DNA of 64,000 nucleotides from Caballeronia pedi. GTDB lineage: Bacteria > Pseudomonadota > Gammaproteobacteria > Burkholderiales > Burkholderiaceae. This document shows, piece after piece, positions 34,668 through 43,426 of this stretch. Location of the stretch: assembly GCF_001544915.2 (NCBI RefSeq), contig NZ_FCOE02000013.1, positions 62,001 to 126,000 of the forward strand, read 5' to 3'. The stretch's first letter is position 1. Each line of letters starts with the position of its first letter. A program made the translations under genes and the position numbers. The notes below the pieces were generated by a model. The model saw only the letters and a program-made list of their open reading frames with translations. It did no database searches and was not told where the DNA came from.

Positions 34668-35996
34668 TTACACGTAAGCAGCTTGCGCAATCGCGTCCTG
34701 AATCTCGACGTCAAGCGAGGCGGGATCGTCGAGCGCGTTCTTAAGACGCGCATTCATCGCATCGACATCAGCAATGCGTTCGATCCAGCCGCGACCGTAC
34801 GTCTGGTGCGCGTACTTGCGAAAGCCGTTCTGCCGCTCCGGCTGACTTAGGCCCAGACGATGCAGCAGGTCCGACATTCGGTGACGCTTGTCTTCCAGCG
34901 TCTCGTCGGGATCCGGCGAGTCGTCGTCATGACCACCCTCATCGTGAATGACCGACGATGCGTCGGCGCCCGGTTGTTCTGAGCCGGCGGGTTGCCCGTC
35001 CGACTGAGCAACCGGATCGGCGGCCGACCGTACCGTTCCGTCCGACTCCAGCAGCGCCACCGAACGACTAGCCGCATCGAGCGCCGGTTGAGCCTCGTCC
35101 GCGCCGTCTAGCAGCGCGCCCAGGTCAATGTCGGCATCGAGCACCGTCAACATCTGCTTCTGACGCACGGCCAGGCCGTTGTCGTCAATCCGCGTGATGT
35201 CGAACTCTTTCTTCGAGAGCCAGAAGCGCGTGCCGGTGAGCCTGCCCCGCGCCAATGCCACGGTCTGCATCGCCGAATACGCTTTCTGCAGCACGTAGAT
35301 GGAGTTGGTCGGCAACTCGATCAGCCCAAGTCCCTTCACGTCCGGAACTGCAAACAAGAAGTTTGCGGTCAGGTTGCATTTGCGGTCCTGATACTGCGGA
35401 CAGACGTGAGGATCGCAGACGCCATCGGGAATGTCGTCGTCTTGCCGGTGAACGACCAGTCGCCCACCGAAGGATCGCCGTACCCGCTGTGCGCGTGCGT
35501 TGCGCTCGACCGGCGCGTAGGTCTTGCAATAGCGCTTGCCGTCGCGGTCGTACTCCGAGAAGTACTGTCGGCCGGCTGTCGTGTACGCGGCCATCTGATT
35601 CGGCACGTTGCGCAGCCAGTCGTCGAACGCGAACATGATCGGGAAGCGGTAGAGCCGCAAACCGTGACCACGATCCTCGCCATACAGCCGCAGGATCTCG
35701 TCAGCCGTGTCTGGATTCGAGAAATCCGAGCGTCTGCAGACGAAGTAGTCGACGTTGCGCGGAACGAGCGCGTTGCGCAGCTTCAGCGACGTTTCGAGCA
35801 CCTTGCCGATCGCTTCATACGACTCGCCCGCGGCCACCATGTCGTTATAGAGCTTGACCGCTTTTTCGTTGGCTTGGTGCGCCCGCGTGAGTACCTTGAT
35901 ACCGGGTCGAATCTTGCCGATCGTGGGCGGGCGAATAGCTCGTTCTTCAACGAGACTGCGCGGCGCGTGATCGAACATCTGAACGACTGCATTCAT
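34668..35996 (-). CDS. Gp3-like (recombination-directionality-factor fold) protein
   Basis: A 442-residue protein. The core (CDPHVCPQYQDRKCNLTANF, LFAVPDVKGLGLIELPTNSI, then ARGRLTGTRFWL) follows the order of phage Gp3-like RDF proteins: Cys cluster, hydrophobic strands, Thr/Ser-Ile region. The C-terminal part is acidic and disordered, then helical (GLSQPERQNGFRKYA, YGRGWIERI). No serine integrase is in the window, so a directionality role is unproven; it may be a plasmid ssDNA/metal-binding relative. It overlaps the DUF7696-like gene by 4 nt. Confidence 0.5.
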   Translation of the reverse strand: MNAVVQMFDHAPRSLVEERAIRPPTIGKIRPGIKVLTRAHQANEKAVKLYNDMVAAGESYEAIGKVLETSLKLRNALVPRNVDYFVCRRSDFSNPDTADEILRLYGEDRGHGLRLYRFPIMFAFDDWLRNVPNQMAAYTTAGRQYFSEYDRDGKRYCKTYAPVERNARAQRVRRSFGGRLVVHRQDDDIPDGVCDPHVCPQYQDRKCNLTANFLFAVPDVKGLGLIELPTNSIYVLQKAYSAMQTVALARGRLTGTRFWLSKKEFDITRIDDNGLAVRQKQMLTVLDADIDLGALLDGADEAQPALDAASRSVALLESDGTVRSAADPVAQSDGQPAGSEQPGADASSVIHDEGGHDDDSPDPDETLEDKRHRMSDLLHRLGLSQPERQNGFRKYAHQTYGRGWIERIADVDAMNARLKNALDDPASLDVEIQDAIAQAAYV

Positions 35997-36262
35997 GACG
36001 GTTTCCTTGCGAGCAAGAAGATGGCGTTAGTCCGCAGCGTTTCAGCCTGAGATCGCATCTCTCGTGCTGCCGCACTGCCGCGACGTTCGCTGATATGGGA
36101 GATGAAGACAGAGCGCTCGCGATCGCCATACATCGCGACCTGAGCAACCTCGCAGCGCGCGCGCCAAACGGCAGACGTGGTGTCGGCCTCCTTGCGCTCG
36201 GTATTGATTTGATGCTTGATGGCCTCGGCGATACGCTGGTTGAGGCGGTCGGGCAACAACAT
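35993..36262 (-). CDS. DUF7696-like small protein
   Basis: An 89-residue protein starting MLLPDRLNQRIAEAI after GGAGGTGC. RCEVAQVAMYGDRERSVFIS and RRGSAAAREMRSQ are the core of this Burkholderia plasmid/phage family. Its stop overlaps the start of the RDF-like gene. The frame is open upstream through a terminator stem, which is why I reject a longer N-terminus. Function unknown. Confidence 0.65.
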   Translation of the reverse strand: MLLPDRLNQRIAEAIKHQINTERKEADTTSAVWRARCEVAQVAMYGDRERSVFISHISERRGSAAAREMRSQAETLRTNAIFLLARKPS

Positions 36263-36312
36263 AGAACAGCACCTCCGTTGAGAAAGGTCCGGCTCGCGAG
36301 AAGCGACGGACG

Positions 36313-36346
36313 AAAAAAAAGCCCGCTCCGGTGAGGGGGCGAGCTT
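36313..36346 (-). terminator. Terminator in the leader of the DUF7696-like operon
   Basis: Minus strand: AAGCTCGC pairs with GCGGGCTT, followed by eight T. No minus-strand gene lies upstream within 3 kb, so it more likely attenuates the leader than ends a gene. Confidence 0.7.
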
Positions 36347-36371
36347 CGTGACATCGAAATCGAGACCTACG

Positions 36372-36398
36372 CGCCACGTCCCTTCCGGGGACGTGGCG
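36372..36398 (-). promoter_or_regulatory. Leader hairpin upstream of the DUF7696-like gene
   Basis: CGCCACGTCCC and GGGACGTGGCG form a perfect 11-bp stem with a 5-nt loop, 26 nt upstream of the leader terminator on the minus strand. Confidence 0.55.
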
Positions 36399-36776
36399 AG
36401 CAGGGAGCGGCCGGCATTAGCCGGTTGTCGCTCATCAGAGAACGTAAAGTCGTTCTCGCGCAGCATGGTCACGCCGCGCAACAGCCCTTTTCGGAATTAC
36501 TTCCGCCGCAGGAATCACGGATCAGCCAACTTCGATCGTTCTACCCAGATCAGGCGCTGGAGAGAGACCACCCGAGTATTCCGGGTTCGAACGATGTACC
36601 GGCGCAAATGAATGCGGCCCAAGGTACGAGTATTACGGCTGAAATTGGGGAGTGTGTAGCGAGCACACTCAGCACAAGGAAGATTTCCACACCGGTAGCT
36701 ATCCGGTCGGCGCATGCCAACGAACGAGGCGGGCACGACTTGCAGAAAGAAGATGGACTCCGGGCTTGGAGTCGAG

Positions 36777-36797
36777 GTCGATGCGTCAATGACGCGG
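36777..36797. repeat. GTCGATGC + palindrome repeat, copy 2
   Basis: GTCGATGC followed by GCGTC-AAT-GACGC and GG. A GACTCC/GGAGTC hairpin lies directly beside it, the same arrangement as in the copies at 59203 and 63924. Confidence 0.65.
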
Positions 36798-36939
36798 GGA
36801 ATGGAGTTGAGTATCCGGGTTATGGACGCTCTCGGGCGCTCGAAAGCTCACGAAATTCGTATCGCTTTCGCCTCCTTGACTCATGCCTAAACAATGAAAA
36901 TCTTATGTGAGAGAGATCACAGACATACCGAGCATAAAT

Positions 36940-37539
36940 ATGGCCGTCATTGATATGGAAGCGCCCGACGAAGAACCTAAACGGCCCGCGCCCCTCGCGG
37001 GCGACAGCGCCGCAGAGAGTGGCCTACGCCCCCTTCAAAGGCTCACCGGTGATGGCCGTCTTGCCCGTATCAATGGCGATACGCTTGCCCAGACGGAGCT
37101 TCCCTACCACTCCCGCTTTGCGCGTGAGTTCTTGCGCGGGGACTTCAATTTCGCTGCGGCGAAGATGACTGTTGCTCGTGGCGGCAAGTTGCTCGCTATC
37201 GAGTCGGAGTTCCGTGTTGCCGAGGCATGGTTCAAGAAGGCGATGGTGTGGGCGGACGAGTTGCCCAAACGCCAGACAGTAGTGTACCCAGAAATGGTCA
37301 CGCTGCAGATCAAACACGCGATGTCGGGCCGGCTCGTGCGCCTGCTCACGATCTATGACCAGCTTTTCTTGAAAACCATGGGCGCTCTGCTCGCTCGCTC
37401 CATTGGTGCTGAAAGCCGACAACGCGCCCTGGATGCCGGCAAGGCCCGCATCAAGAAGATCGCCTACCTCTGCATCCCCGACAACGACCGCTTCGCGCCG
37501 GAGGGCGTACTGCTCCCGGGTTCCAGCGACACGTACTGA
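36940..37539 (+). CDS. Conserved plasmid-type protein of unknown function
   Basis: A 199-residue protein. After a disordered start (EAPDEEPKRPAPLAG) the body is helical: ELPYHSRFAREFLRGDFNFA, AKMTVARGGKLLAIESEF, VTLQIKHAMSGRLVRLLTIY. I prefer the ATG at 36940; a GTG at 36907 is possible. It leads a plus-strand set with the membrane protein and bactofilin. I do not recognise a family with confidence. Confidence 0.6.
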   Translation: MAVIDMEAPDEEPKRPAPLAGDSAAESGLRPLQRLTGDGRLARINGDTLAQTELPYHSRFAREFLRGDFNFAAAKMTVARGGKLLAIESEFRVAEAWFKKAMVWADELPKRQTVVYPEMVTLQIKHAMSGRLVRLLTIYDQLFLKTMGALLARSIGAESRQRALDAGKARIKKIAYLCIPDNDRFAPEGVLLPGSSDTY

Positions 37540-37634
37540 ACATCCGAAAGCATCCCACTGCTCAGGAGCGACGGCAGGGCCGTCGACCCGGGCAGGCGAA
37601 GTTCGACTGAACTCAATGGTGAGAGGCTCTACAC

Positions 37635-38498
37635 ATGGACCTACGCGATATCCAGCGACTGCATGCACAGTTCGCACCCGACTCAATGACGATCGACCTG
37701 CCTCGTCAGATTGCAGCACTTCCTGCACCGACGGACGCGACCGCTAAGGCAAAGTCACCGGCGATCAAACTGAAGCTTCCAAAGAGTACCCCTATCGTTC
37801 GTCGCAGTGTCGCTGCGGTAGCAATCGTCGCGGTCGTAGCGATGGCCGGCATGGGAGCGGCTTCGCTCTACAAGTCACTCCACGCAACGTCTGCACAATC
37901 AGCTAACGAACAGCCCGTTCCTCAGGCCCAGTCGGCGGGGTCCAAGTCCGGACAGAAGGAGTCTCGCGCGAGTGACGCAGCGTTGCGTCCGATCGATGCT
38001 GAGCCGCCTCATCCGGTGGCGATGGCGCCGATGCTAACGGCGAAAGACTTGGCTCCCGCTGCACCGATCGGCCTGACGGCTGACCAATTCAAGAGTTCGA
38101 TGGGCACCTCGACCGGCCCAACGGTGAACGCGGCGGCGCCTGCGGCGAAGCCCGCCGCTACCCTTTCCAACGAAGATCAACGCGCGGCCGCCTCGCCTAT
38201 TCGCCAATCGCGCCGCGAAAGTGACGCGTCCGGTCAGGCTCCGCTAAAACCTACGACGACTGCCGTCTCCACCGCTGCACCAACGGCTTCCGTGCCGCCT
38301 ACGCAGTCGGTGGCACAAGCCACGGTACAAGATCACACCTCGCCAACGAATGCCGCGGAGCCCGCTAAGTCGCATAGCCGCCGCCATCACTCGCGCTCGC
38401 GCGAAGAGCAGGTAAGCGAAGCTGACGCAGTTTCAGCGGCAAGCAAAAAGCCGGCATCCCCGAGCCGCGCCGGGACTAACGAAGTGCAAATGTTTTAA
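37635..38498 (+). CDS. Single-pass membrane protein with Pro/Ala-rich tail
   Basis: A 287-residue protein. Residues 1-52 are cytoplasmic, 53-78 (VRRSVAAVAIVAVVAMAGMG) one membrane segment, and the rest a long low-complexity Ala/Pro/Ser/Thr tail, with a basic patch (SHSRRHHSRSR) near the end, probably periplasmic. It ends 12 nt before the bactofilin gene and may anchor it to the membrane; this is inference. Confidence 0.65.
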   Translation: MDLRDIQRLHAQFAPDSMTIDLPRQIAALPAPTDATAKAKSPAIKLKLPKSTPIVRRSVAAVAIVAVVAMAGMGAASLYKSLHATSAQSANEQPVPQAQSAGSKSGQKESRASDAALRPIDAEPPHPVAMAPMLTAKDLAPAAPIGLTADQFKSSMGTSTGPTVNAAAPAAKPAATLSNEDQRAAASPIRQSRRESDASGQAPLKPTTTAVSTAAPTASVPPTQSVAQATVQDHTSPTNAAEPAKSHSRRHHSRSREEQVSEADAVSAASKKPASPSRAGTNEVQMF

Positions 38499-38510
38499 GG
38501 AATCGACACC

Positions 38511-38963
38511 ATGAAAGCGGAACTCAACATCACGCTCATCGCGCGCGGCTGCGCTATCACCGGCGACATGGTCGTGGATCACGGCATTTCGTGCTTCGGC
38601 TTGCTCGACGGCGGCATCATCTCGACGCAAGGTCTTCTGCATATTGGCGAGGGCGGTCTCATCAAGGGAACGGCACAAGGCGAGCATGTTCGCATCGACG
38701 GGCGCGTCGATGGCGACGTCCATGCGCGCGGTTCCCTCGAGATCAACGGCCAGGTGTCTGGTGACATCTTCTATTGCGGCACCATCCGCCTCGGCCCGCG
38801 TGCGGCGCTTAACGGGACCCTCAAACGCGTAGCGCGAATGCTCACGATCGAAGCGCAGACCGAGCAAAAGCAAGGTGCAGTCGCCGACGCTCGCCCTTCG
38901 GACAGCGCGAGTGGCGAGCGAGTTGAATCGAACGTAACCGATATTTCGCGCGTAATCGCGTGA
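38511..38963 (+). CDS. Bactofilin
   Basis: A 150-residue protein with the bactofilin beta-helix pattern: turns ending in G, such as ARGCAITGDMVVDHGI, HIGEGGLIKGTAQGEHVRID, GDVHARGSLEINGQVSGDIF and RLGPRAALNGTLKR. Bactofilins polymerise into membrane-associated filaments that position other proteins. The short N- and C-terminal tails are typical. It is unusual on a plasmid. AAGGAATCGACACC precedes the ATG. Confidence 0.85.
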   Translation: MKAELNITLIARGCAITGDMVVDHGISCFGLLDGGIISTQGLLHIGEGGLIKGTAQGEHVRIDGRVDGDVHARGSLEINGQVSGDIFYCGTIRLGPRAALNGTLKRVARMLTIEAQTEQKQGAVADARPSDSASGERVESNVTDISRVIA

Positions 38964-39024
38964 GTGACTAAATGAGTGCGTTTGATTGCCGATAACGGGT
39001 GACGTCAGCTCTGCGGAAGCGACC

Positions 39025-39234
39025 GTGAAACCCATCGATCCTATCTTCGACTTCCTCGCTTTGACGTGGAACGAGGCCGCGCAAGAGGCCGCATTCGAAG
39101 GCCACTGCTTTTGCATGCTCGACATGGGGCGCCTGGTGAATAGCCATGCGATGCCTGCCGGTACGCCACATTGGAACCGGCCTGCTTACCGTTCTGTCGG
39201 AATGTACAAACGGGCATTGGAGCCGAAACGTTGA
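39025..39234 (+). CDS. Small hypothetical protein after bactofilin
   Basis: A 69-residue protein from a GTG with GGAAG 6 nt upstream (VKPIDPIFDFLALTWNEAAQ, ... MGRLVNSHAMPAGTPHWN). The frame is open from 38986. It is followed by a good plus-strand terminator, supporting membership in the bactofilin operon. No family recognised. Confidence 0.45.
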   Translation: MKPIDPIFDFLALTWNEAAQEAAFEGHCFCMLDMGRLVNSHAMPAGTPHWNRPAYRSVGMYKRALEPKR

Positions 39235-39928
39235 AGGAACGATGTAAGACTGTGCGTTCGGCTATCTTGCCGATATGGACTGAAGCCCGCGTATAGCGGG
39301 CTTTTCTATGTGATGCAGCGCCAATCAACACGGCACCGGTGAACTCGCGAGCCCAGTGACGACACACTCGCGCTTGTACGGGATAGCGAAAGTGCGGCCA
39401 AGGAACTTTACAAGTCCGCTCGGCAGTTTGCCTTGGATGGTCAGCATCTTCAACGTTGCCAAAAATCTGCTTCAGGATATCTGCATCCCGTATTCCCAGC
39501 CGCATCCGAAATTGCTGCGACCACACCATGACCGCGTCGAGAGCTCCGCTGACGACAAACATGAGCAGGACGGGAGGCGGGGCTTTCCGCCCTATTAGGC
39601 AGCGCGTGCAGCTTAGCCCAAGGCCCGCGCATGTCCAAATCGGCCGAGGTTTAAACGAGGTGCAGCAATTCGGCCGCAAATCTTCGCACTGAGGACTTCC
39701 TGACGAGCGACCCATCAGTCGGAATTGAACCGTGACCTGGTCAACGGCATCGTTGGGGACGCGGATAGTGACGTCTTCGCCGCAGTCGTTGAACTCGGCC
39801 AGCCAGTCCGCGATGCCACGCGGATCGATGGCGTCATGATCAAGGTGAGGGGGCAACGTCTCGCCGCGCTCCACAGCGGAGAAGTCCGGCGCTAACCATA
39901 GGCCAAGGACGTGGTGAAATGTTGACAT
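39041..39928 (-). CDS. Doubtful hypothetical protein
   Basis: The first 70 residues (MSTFHHVLGLWLAPDFSAVE, PRGIADWLAEFNDCGEDVTI) read as coding. The remainder (Cys/Arg-rich, low coding quality) runs through the plus-strand terminator at 39283, so the real gene is probably shorter or frameshifted. Only the N-terminal part is credible. Confidence 0.25.
   Translation of the reverse strand: MSTFHHVLGLWLAPDFSAVERGETLPPHLDHDAIDPRGIADWLAEFNDCGEDVTIRVPNDAVDQVTVQFRLMGRSSGSPQCEDLRPNCCTSFKPRPIWTCAGLGLSCTRCLIGRKAPPPVLLMFVVSGALDAVMVWSQQFRMRLGIRDADILKQIFGNVEDADHPRQTAERTCKVPWPHFRYPVQARVCRHWAREFTGAVLIGAASHRKARYTRASVHIGKIAERTVLHRSFNVSAPMPVCTFRQNGKQAGSNVAYRQASHGYSPGAPCRACKSSGLRMRPLARPRSTSKRGSRR
39283..39305 (+). 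terminator. Terminator of the bactofilin operon
   Basis: AAGCCCGC-GTATA-GCGGGCTT followed by TT, 48 nt after the last plus-strand stop. Confidence 0.8.
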
Positions 39929-40162
39929 GGGCGGTTCCTCTCACGAGGCGGGAGTGCCAGTCCTTGCTATAGGCGATAACGCGGAGATCCGCTACCGACA
40001 TCGGTGAGCCATAGCAACATTCGTTCATTGGCGCACGCCTTGCTTTCTTAAAAAAGTGTCTGCAGCGATCGCTGCAAATTGATTAGGAAGGCCGCGTTGA
40101 CGCTTCAGGGCCGGGAGAAGCCTATCAAGCCGCCGCAGGAACCTGCTGAACCGGCGCCTCAA

Positions 40163-40747
40163 TCAATAATGAATCGTCAGCGGCTCCGGGTGATGCTGAG
40201 TGATCACGTATGAGCTACCGACCGTCCAGGCCGTGATGGTGGCTACGAACCGTGTGCATTCCGAAGGATTTGGATTTCCACGCGCCGACTGAACGTTGAC
40301 CGGGCCTGAGTCAGCGTCGCTCGCGATATACACGGTGACATCGGCGCCCTGCCGTACCGCAATCGATGGGCGCGGCCCAGACGTGTAGAGGAGGACCTGC
40401 GTCGCACTGCCAAACGAGTAGATGAGGACCGGCGTCCCACTGCAGTCAGAAGAAGGGTATGCGACTGTTCCGATGAGGATCGGTCGGTCCGATCCCCATT
40501 GAAACTGCGTGGCAGAACCTCGTTCGGCGGTGCCGACTCGACCGATCGGGACGAACGTGATTGCCCCGTTGATCTCGATATAGACGCCGTTCTGGCCTGC
40601 ATCGGACTCGAGTGGTCCGACCTCCCTACCCTGCGCATCAAACACCTTTGGGACGTGCCTGTCGCGGTGGTGTTGGCCGTCATCGTCGCCCGCATGGGCG
40701 GTCAAAGCAAGCGTTGCGAGCACGGAAGCAATCAGAATCGAGCGCAT
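40163..40747 (-). CDS. Secreted hypothetical protein
   Basis: A 194-residue protein. MRSILIASVLATLALTAHAG is a signal peptide with an AHA-G cleavage site. A His/Asp-rich segment follows (DDDGQHHRDRHVP), then a beta-rich domain (GVYIEINGAITFVPIGRV, QVLLYTSGPRPSIAVRQG). Two Cys could form a disulphide. Probably periplasmic or exported. No family recognised. It has its own promoter region downstream of the helicase gene. Confidence 0.65.
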   Translation of the reverse strand: MRSILIASVLATLALTAHAGDDDGQHHRDRHVPKVFDAQGREVGPLESDAGQNGVYIEINGAITFVPIGRVGTAERGSATQFQWGSDRPILIGTVAYPSSDCSGTPVLIYSFGSATQVLLYTSGPRPSIAVRQGADVTVYIASDADSGPVNVQSARGNPNPSECTRFVATITAWTVGSSYVITQHHPEPLTIHY

Positions 40748-40855
40748 GGCGTCTCCATTCAGTAGGTGCCACAAGCGCCATGACTTGGCCGCCAGGCAAA
40801 TCTGAAGGATAGGCGGACGACGCAACGCTTTCAAGCAAGCGCGCCGAAGATAGGC

Positions 40856-42580
40856 TCAGGCGGCTGTGGCCATCGGCTGAAGTTGAGCCTCAACAACAAA
40901 GCGCGACTCGAAGTTCTTTGACGTACCCGAGATCATCAGGGATTCACGTGCGCGCGTCATTGCGACATAGAACAGACGTCGCTCCTCCAGTTCCGTCGAC
41001 TTCGCATCCGGGACGATTGTCTCTTCACTGCGCGCGATCCAGACGTGGTCCCACTCCAACCCTTTCGAACTGTGCATTGTCGTGAGGATGAGCGCACCGG
41101 GCGTGGGTTCGTTATTATCCCGACGCAAGAAAAGAAGCCGCTCAGCGAAGCTGCCCGACAAGCGACGGAGAACTTCGTTTGTCGCCTCGACGGCGCGGAT
41201 TGCCGAATCCTTTTTCGCGTACTTCAGCATCCACTCAGCGACGCCCGAGAGCGTCAGCGAATAAAACTTCCGATCGCACAGACTTTGCCATTCCGCCAAC
41301 CGCTTCATGAACTCACGGTAGTTCGTAGCGACGTCCTCCGGTAGCCCCAACTCGACCAGCTCGGAGCGGCCCTTCTGTGTCAGCTCCGCGCCCATGTCGG
41401 CGTGCAATGCGCGCAACTGCTGCGCGGTGAGGCCCAGATGTGCCAGAACGGCATCAAGGCCCGTGTCCTTGATGCGCTCGACGATCTCCAGCAAGTTGCA
41501 CATAAGCGCGCCCTCGGGGCGGCTTAGGACGGATGCACCCGATGCGCGGTAGTATTTGATGCCGTGAGAGCGGCAGACCGATTCGAGCGGGTCAAGAATG
41601 CGGTTGGTGCGCGCCAGAATGGCACACGACTGCCCCTTCGCCAACAGCGGACCAAGCACCTCGACTGCTGCGGTCGCCTCCTCGTATTCGTCTGGATGCC
41701 GCGATGTGAGGACGCGTCCGCCCGGCCCCTTCTCGGCGCGCAGGACCTTCGCAATTCGGTCAACGTTATTGCGGATCACTCGGTCTGCCGCGCCGAGAAT
41801 TTCCGCGCGACAGCGATAGTTGCTGCCGAGTACAACGGGCTTCGCGTCGAACGCTTCGATAAACGATTCCATGCCGCGATAACCGAGCGCCTCACGGAAC
41901 GCGTAGATGCTCTGGTCGTCGTCGCCTACGACGGTCACGACCGAACCCGCCTTTGCATGAAGCTCGATCCACCGATATTGCAGCGGGTCGGTATCTTGAA
42001 ACTCGTCAACGAGCAGATAGGTGAACGCGTATGGGGCGATGGTGCCGTTTTCCATCCCCTCGACAGCGAGGCGCAGCATGTCCTGAAAGTCGATCTTGCC
42101 GTTGCGGGCAAGCGCGTCTTGGTAGGCGTGGTACAGCTCACCGTCGTCCGTGTTCGGATCGCATCGGCCGAACTTCGTTTTGATCTTCTCTATCGTTGGA
42201 ATGGCGTCTTCCGCTTTGCCCTCGCGGCCTAGTTCCTGCATCACGCGAATCAGCAACCCCAGGCGATCTCCGTCCGACGCGATGTCGAGCGCGCGAGCGC
42301 CGGGGCGCTTCAGTTGCTTGAAGGCGAGCGAATGGAAGGTACCGGCGATCAGCCGCTTCTTTACCGACTCGCCGGCGGCAGCCAGGATACGCTCGCGTAA
42401 TTCCAGCGCGGCGTCTTTCGAGAACGTGACGGCGCCGACCGTCGCTGCGCTGCCTTGCAGCAACAGGGCTGCTTTCGTGGCGATCGTTTTCGTCTTGCCC
42501 GCGCCCGGACAGGCGATCGCCACGCAATGCTGGCGCAACTGGGCGACTTCCCGTTGCTGGGGATTGAGCTCGTCCAGCAT
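40856..42580 (-). CDS. UvrD/PcrA-like superfamily 1 DNA helicase
   Basis: A 574-residue protein with the SF1A motifs in order: Q motif (LNPQQREV), Walker A ACPGAGKTKT, motif Ia GTFHSLAF, motif II LLVDEFQDTDPLQY, motif III VGDDDQSIYAFR, motif IV GSNYRC, motif V TMHSSKGLEWDHVWI and motif VI RRLFYVAMTRARESL. It is shorter than UvrD (about 720) and Rep, lacking the C-terminal tail. It probably unwinds DNA 3' to 5' in plasmid replication, repair or transfer. It follows the gene at 42590 by 9 nt. Confidence 0.9.
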   Translation of the reverse strand: MLDELNPQQREVAQLRQHCVAIACPGAGKTKTIATKAALLLQGSAATVGAVTFSKDAALELRERILAAAGESVKKRLIAGTFHSLAFKQLKRPGARALDIASDGDRLGLLIRVMQELGREGKAEDAIPTIEKIKTKFGRCDPNTDDGELYHAYQDALARNGKIDFQDMLRLAVEGMENGTIAPYAFTYLLVDEFQDTDPLQYRWIELHAKAGSVVTVVGDDDQSIYAFREALGYRGMESFIEAFDAKPVVLGSNYRCRAEILGAADRVIRNNVDRIAKVLRAEKGPGGRVLTSRHPDEYEEATAAVEVLGPLLAKGQSCAILARTNRILDPLESVCRSHGIKYYRASGASVLSRPEGALMCNLLEIVERIKDTGLDAVLAHLGLTAQQLRALHADMGAELTQKGRSELVELGLPEDVATNYREFMKRLAEWQSLCDRKFYSLTLSGVAEWMLKYAKKDSAIRAVEATNEVLRRLSGSFAERLLFLRRDNNEPTPGALILTTMHSSKGLEWDHVWIARSEETIVPDAKSTELEERRLFYVAMTRARESLMISGTSKNFESRFVVEAQLQPMATAA

Positions 42581-42589
42581 CGCGTCTCC

Positions 42590-43426
42590 TTAGTTGCCGC
42601 GGACCGTCGTCATCAGCTTCAGGTGCGTCATGTACCCGCGAATGCCGAGCGGATTGAAGCGCTTGAGAAAGTTGACCGCCTCATCGTCGACGTCGGACTG
42701 ATCGCGGATGCCGTTCCACACCATAAAGTCGAAGTGATCCATCGCGCGATCAAACTTCATGATGGCGCTCAGCACGCGCATCGAGAAGCGCGAGTAAGCC
42801 TCGACCTCGATGTCCATCGCTGGCATTGGAATGGTCGGCTCGAACACGAATTCCTTATTGGCGCGAAGCGCCGCCTCTTTCTGCTGCCGGAAGCCGTCGG
42901 CCACGCGCAGTTGCTCGTCCACGTAGCTCTCGATGCCCGCCAGCAGCTTTTCGAGCGCGCTGTTGACGACTTCCTTGTCGTTTTCCCCGAACGTGGAGCG
43001 GCCGAAGCGCTGCATGTTGATGCTCATGCGGTTGATGTACGGCCACCACTGTTCGAACAGAGGCTTCAGGCGCGTATGGTTCAGGCGCACGCGCGCCGTC
43101 ACGACTGCCGCGCCGGAAAGCTGGCGATCCAACAACTGCCGACCGATCTCGCGGCGGCGCTTGATGATGGAAATGCGCTCGGCGGCAGGCAGGTCGCGGA
43201 ATAGCCTGCGCGTCTTGGCCACTTCCTCGCGCTTCATCTGCGCGTCGTCGGGCGAGATCACGCCTTCTTTCTGAAGGCGATCCGCGTCTGCTTCCATCTG
43301 CGTCAGCTCGCGCTCGAGTTCGCCGTCGTAGGCCCCGTCCGTCGTCAGCGGCACCGCGACCGTGCCTTGTTCAAGTGCGCTCAGCGCGACCTTTTCCTCA
43401 CTGCCGGATTCGACCACAGTGCTCAT
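42590..43426 (-). CDS. Hypothetical plasmid protein upstream of the helicase
   Basis: A 278-residue charged helical protein starting MSTVVESGSEEKVALSA after AGGAGAGG. Segments: REEVAKTRRLFRDLPAAERI, LNHTRLKPLFEQWWPYINRM, and AVNFLKRFNPLGIRGYMTHL. It heads a two-gene operon with the UvrD-like helicase, so a DNA-related role is possible. No family recognised. Confidence 0.65.
   Translation of the reverse strand: MSTVVESGSEEKVALSALEQGTVAVPLTTDGAYDGELERELTQMEADADRLQKEGVISPDDAQMKREEVAKTRRLFRDLPAAERISIIKRRREIGRQLLDRQLSGAAVVTARVRLNHTRLKPLFEQWWPYINRMSINMQRFGRSTFGENDKEVVNSALEKLLAGIESYVDEQLRVADGFRQQKEAALRANKEFVFEPTIPMPAMDIEVEAYSRFSMRVLSAIMKFDRAMDHFDFMVWNGIRDQSDVDDEAVNFLKRFNPLGIRGYMTHLKLMTTVRGN

Larger units (their letters stand above)
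36263..36939. other. Structured divergent intergenic region, 677 bp
   Basis: No supported gene. It separates minus- and plus-strand operons and contains a terminator (36313-36346), a leader hairpin (36372-36398), hairpins near 36650-36672 and 36756-36773, and the GTCGATGC repeat at 36777. Both operon promoters should lie here. Confidence 0.55.

Noticed and set aside
34668..35996. Plasmid replication initiator
   Set aside because: No winged-helix or initiator motifs and no iterons nearby; the Cys cluster and strand order fit a Gp3-like protein better.
36263..36481. N-terminal extension of the DUF7696-like gene (frame open to 36481)
   Set aside because: The extension would translate through a strong terminator stem and T8 tract and a leader hairpin, and a GGAGG site lies right before the ATG at 36262.
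36425..36910. A 161-codon plus-strand frame
   Set aside because: Poor codon use, no ribosome binding site, and it covers the hairpin-rich divergent promoter region with the GTCGATGC repeat.
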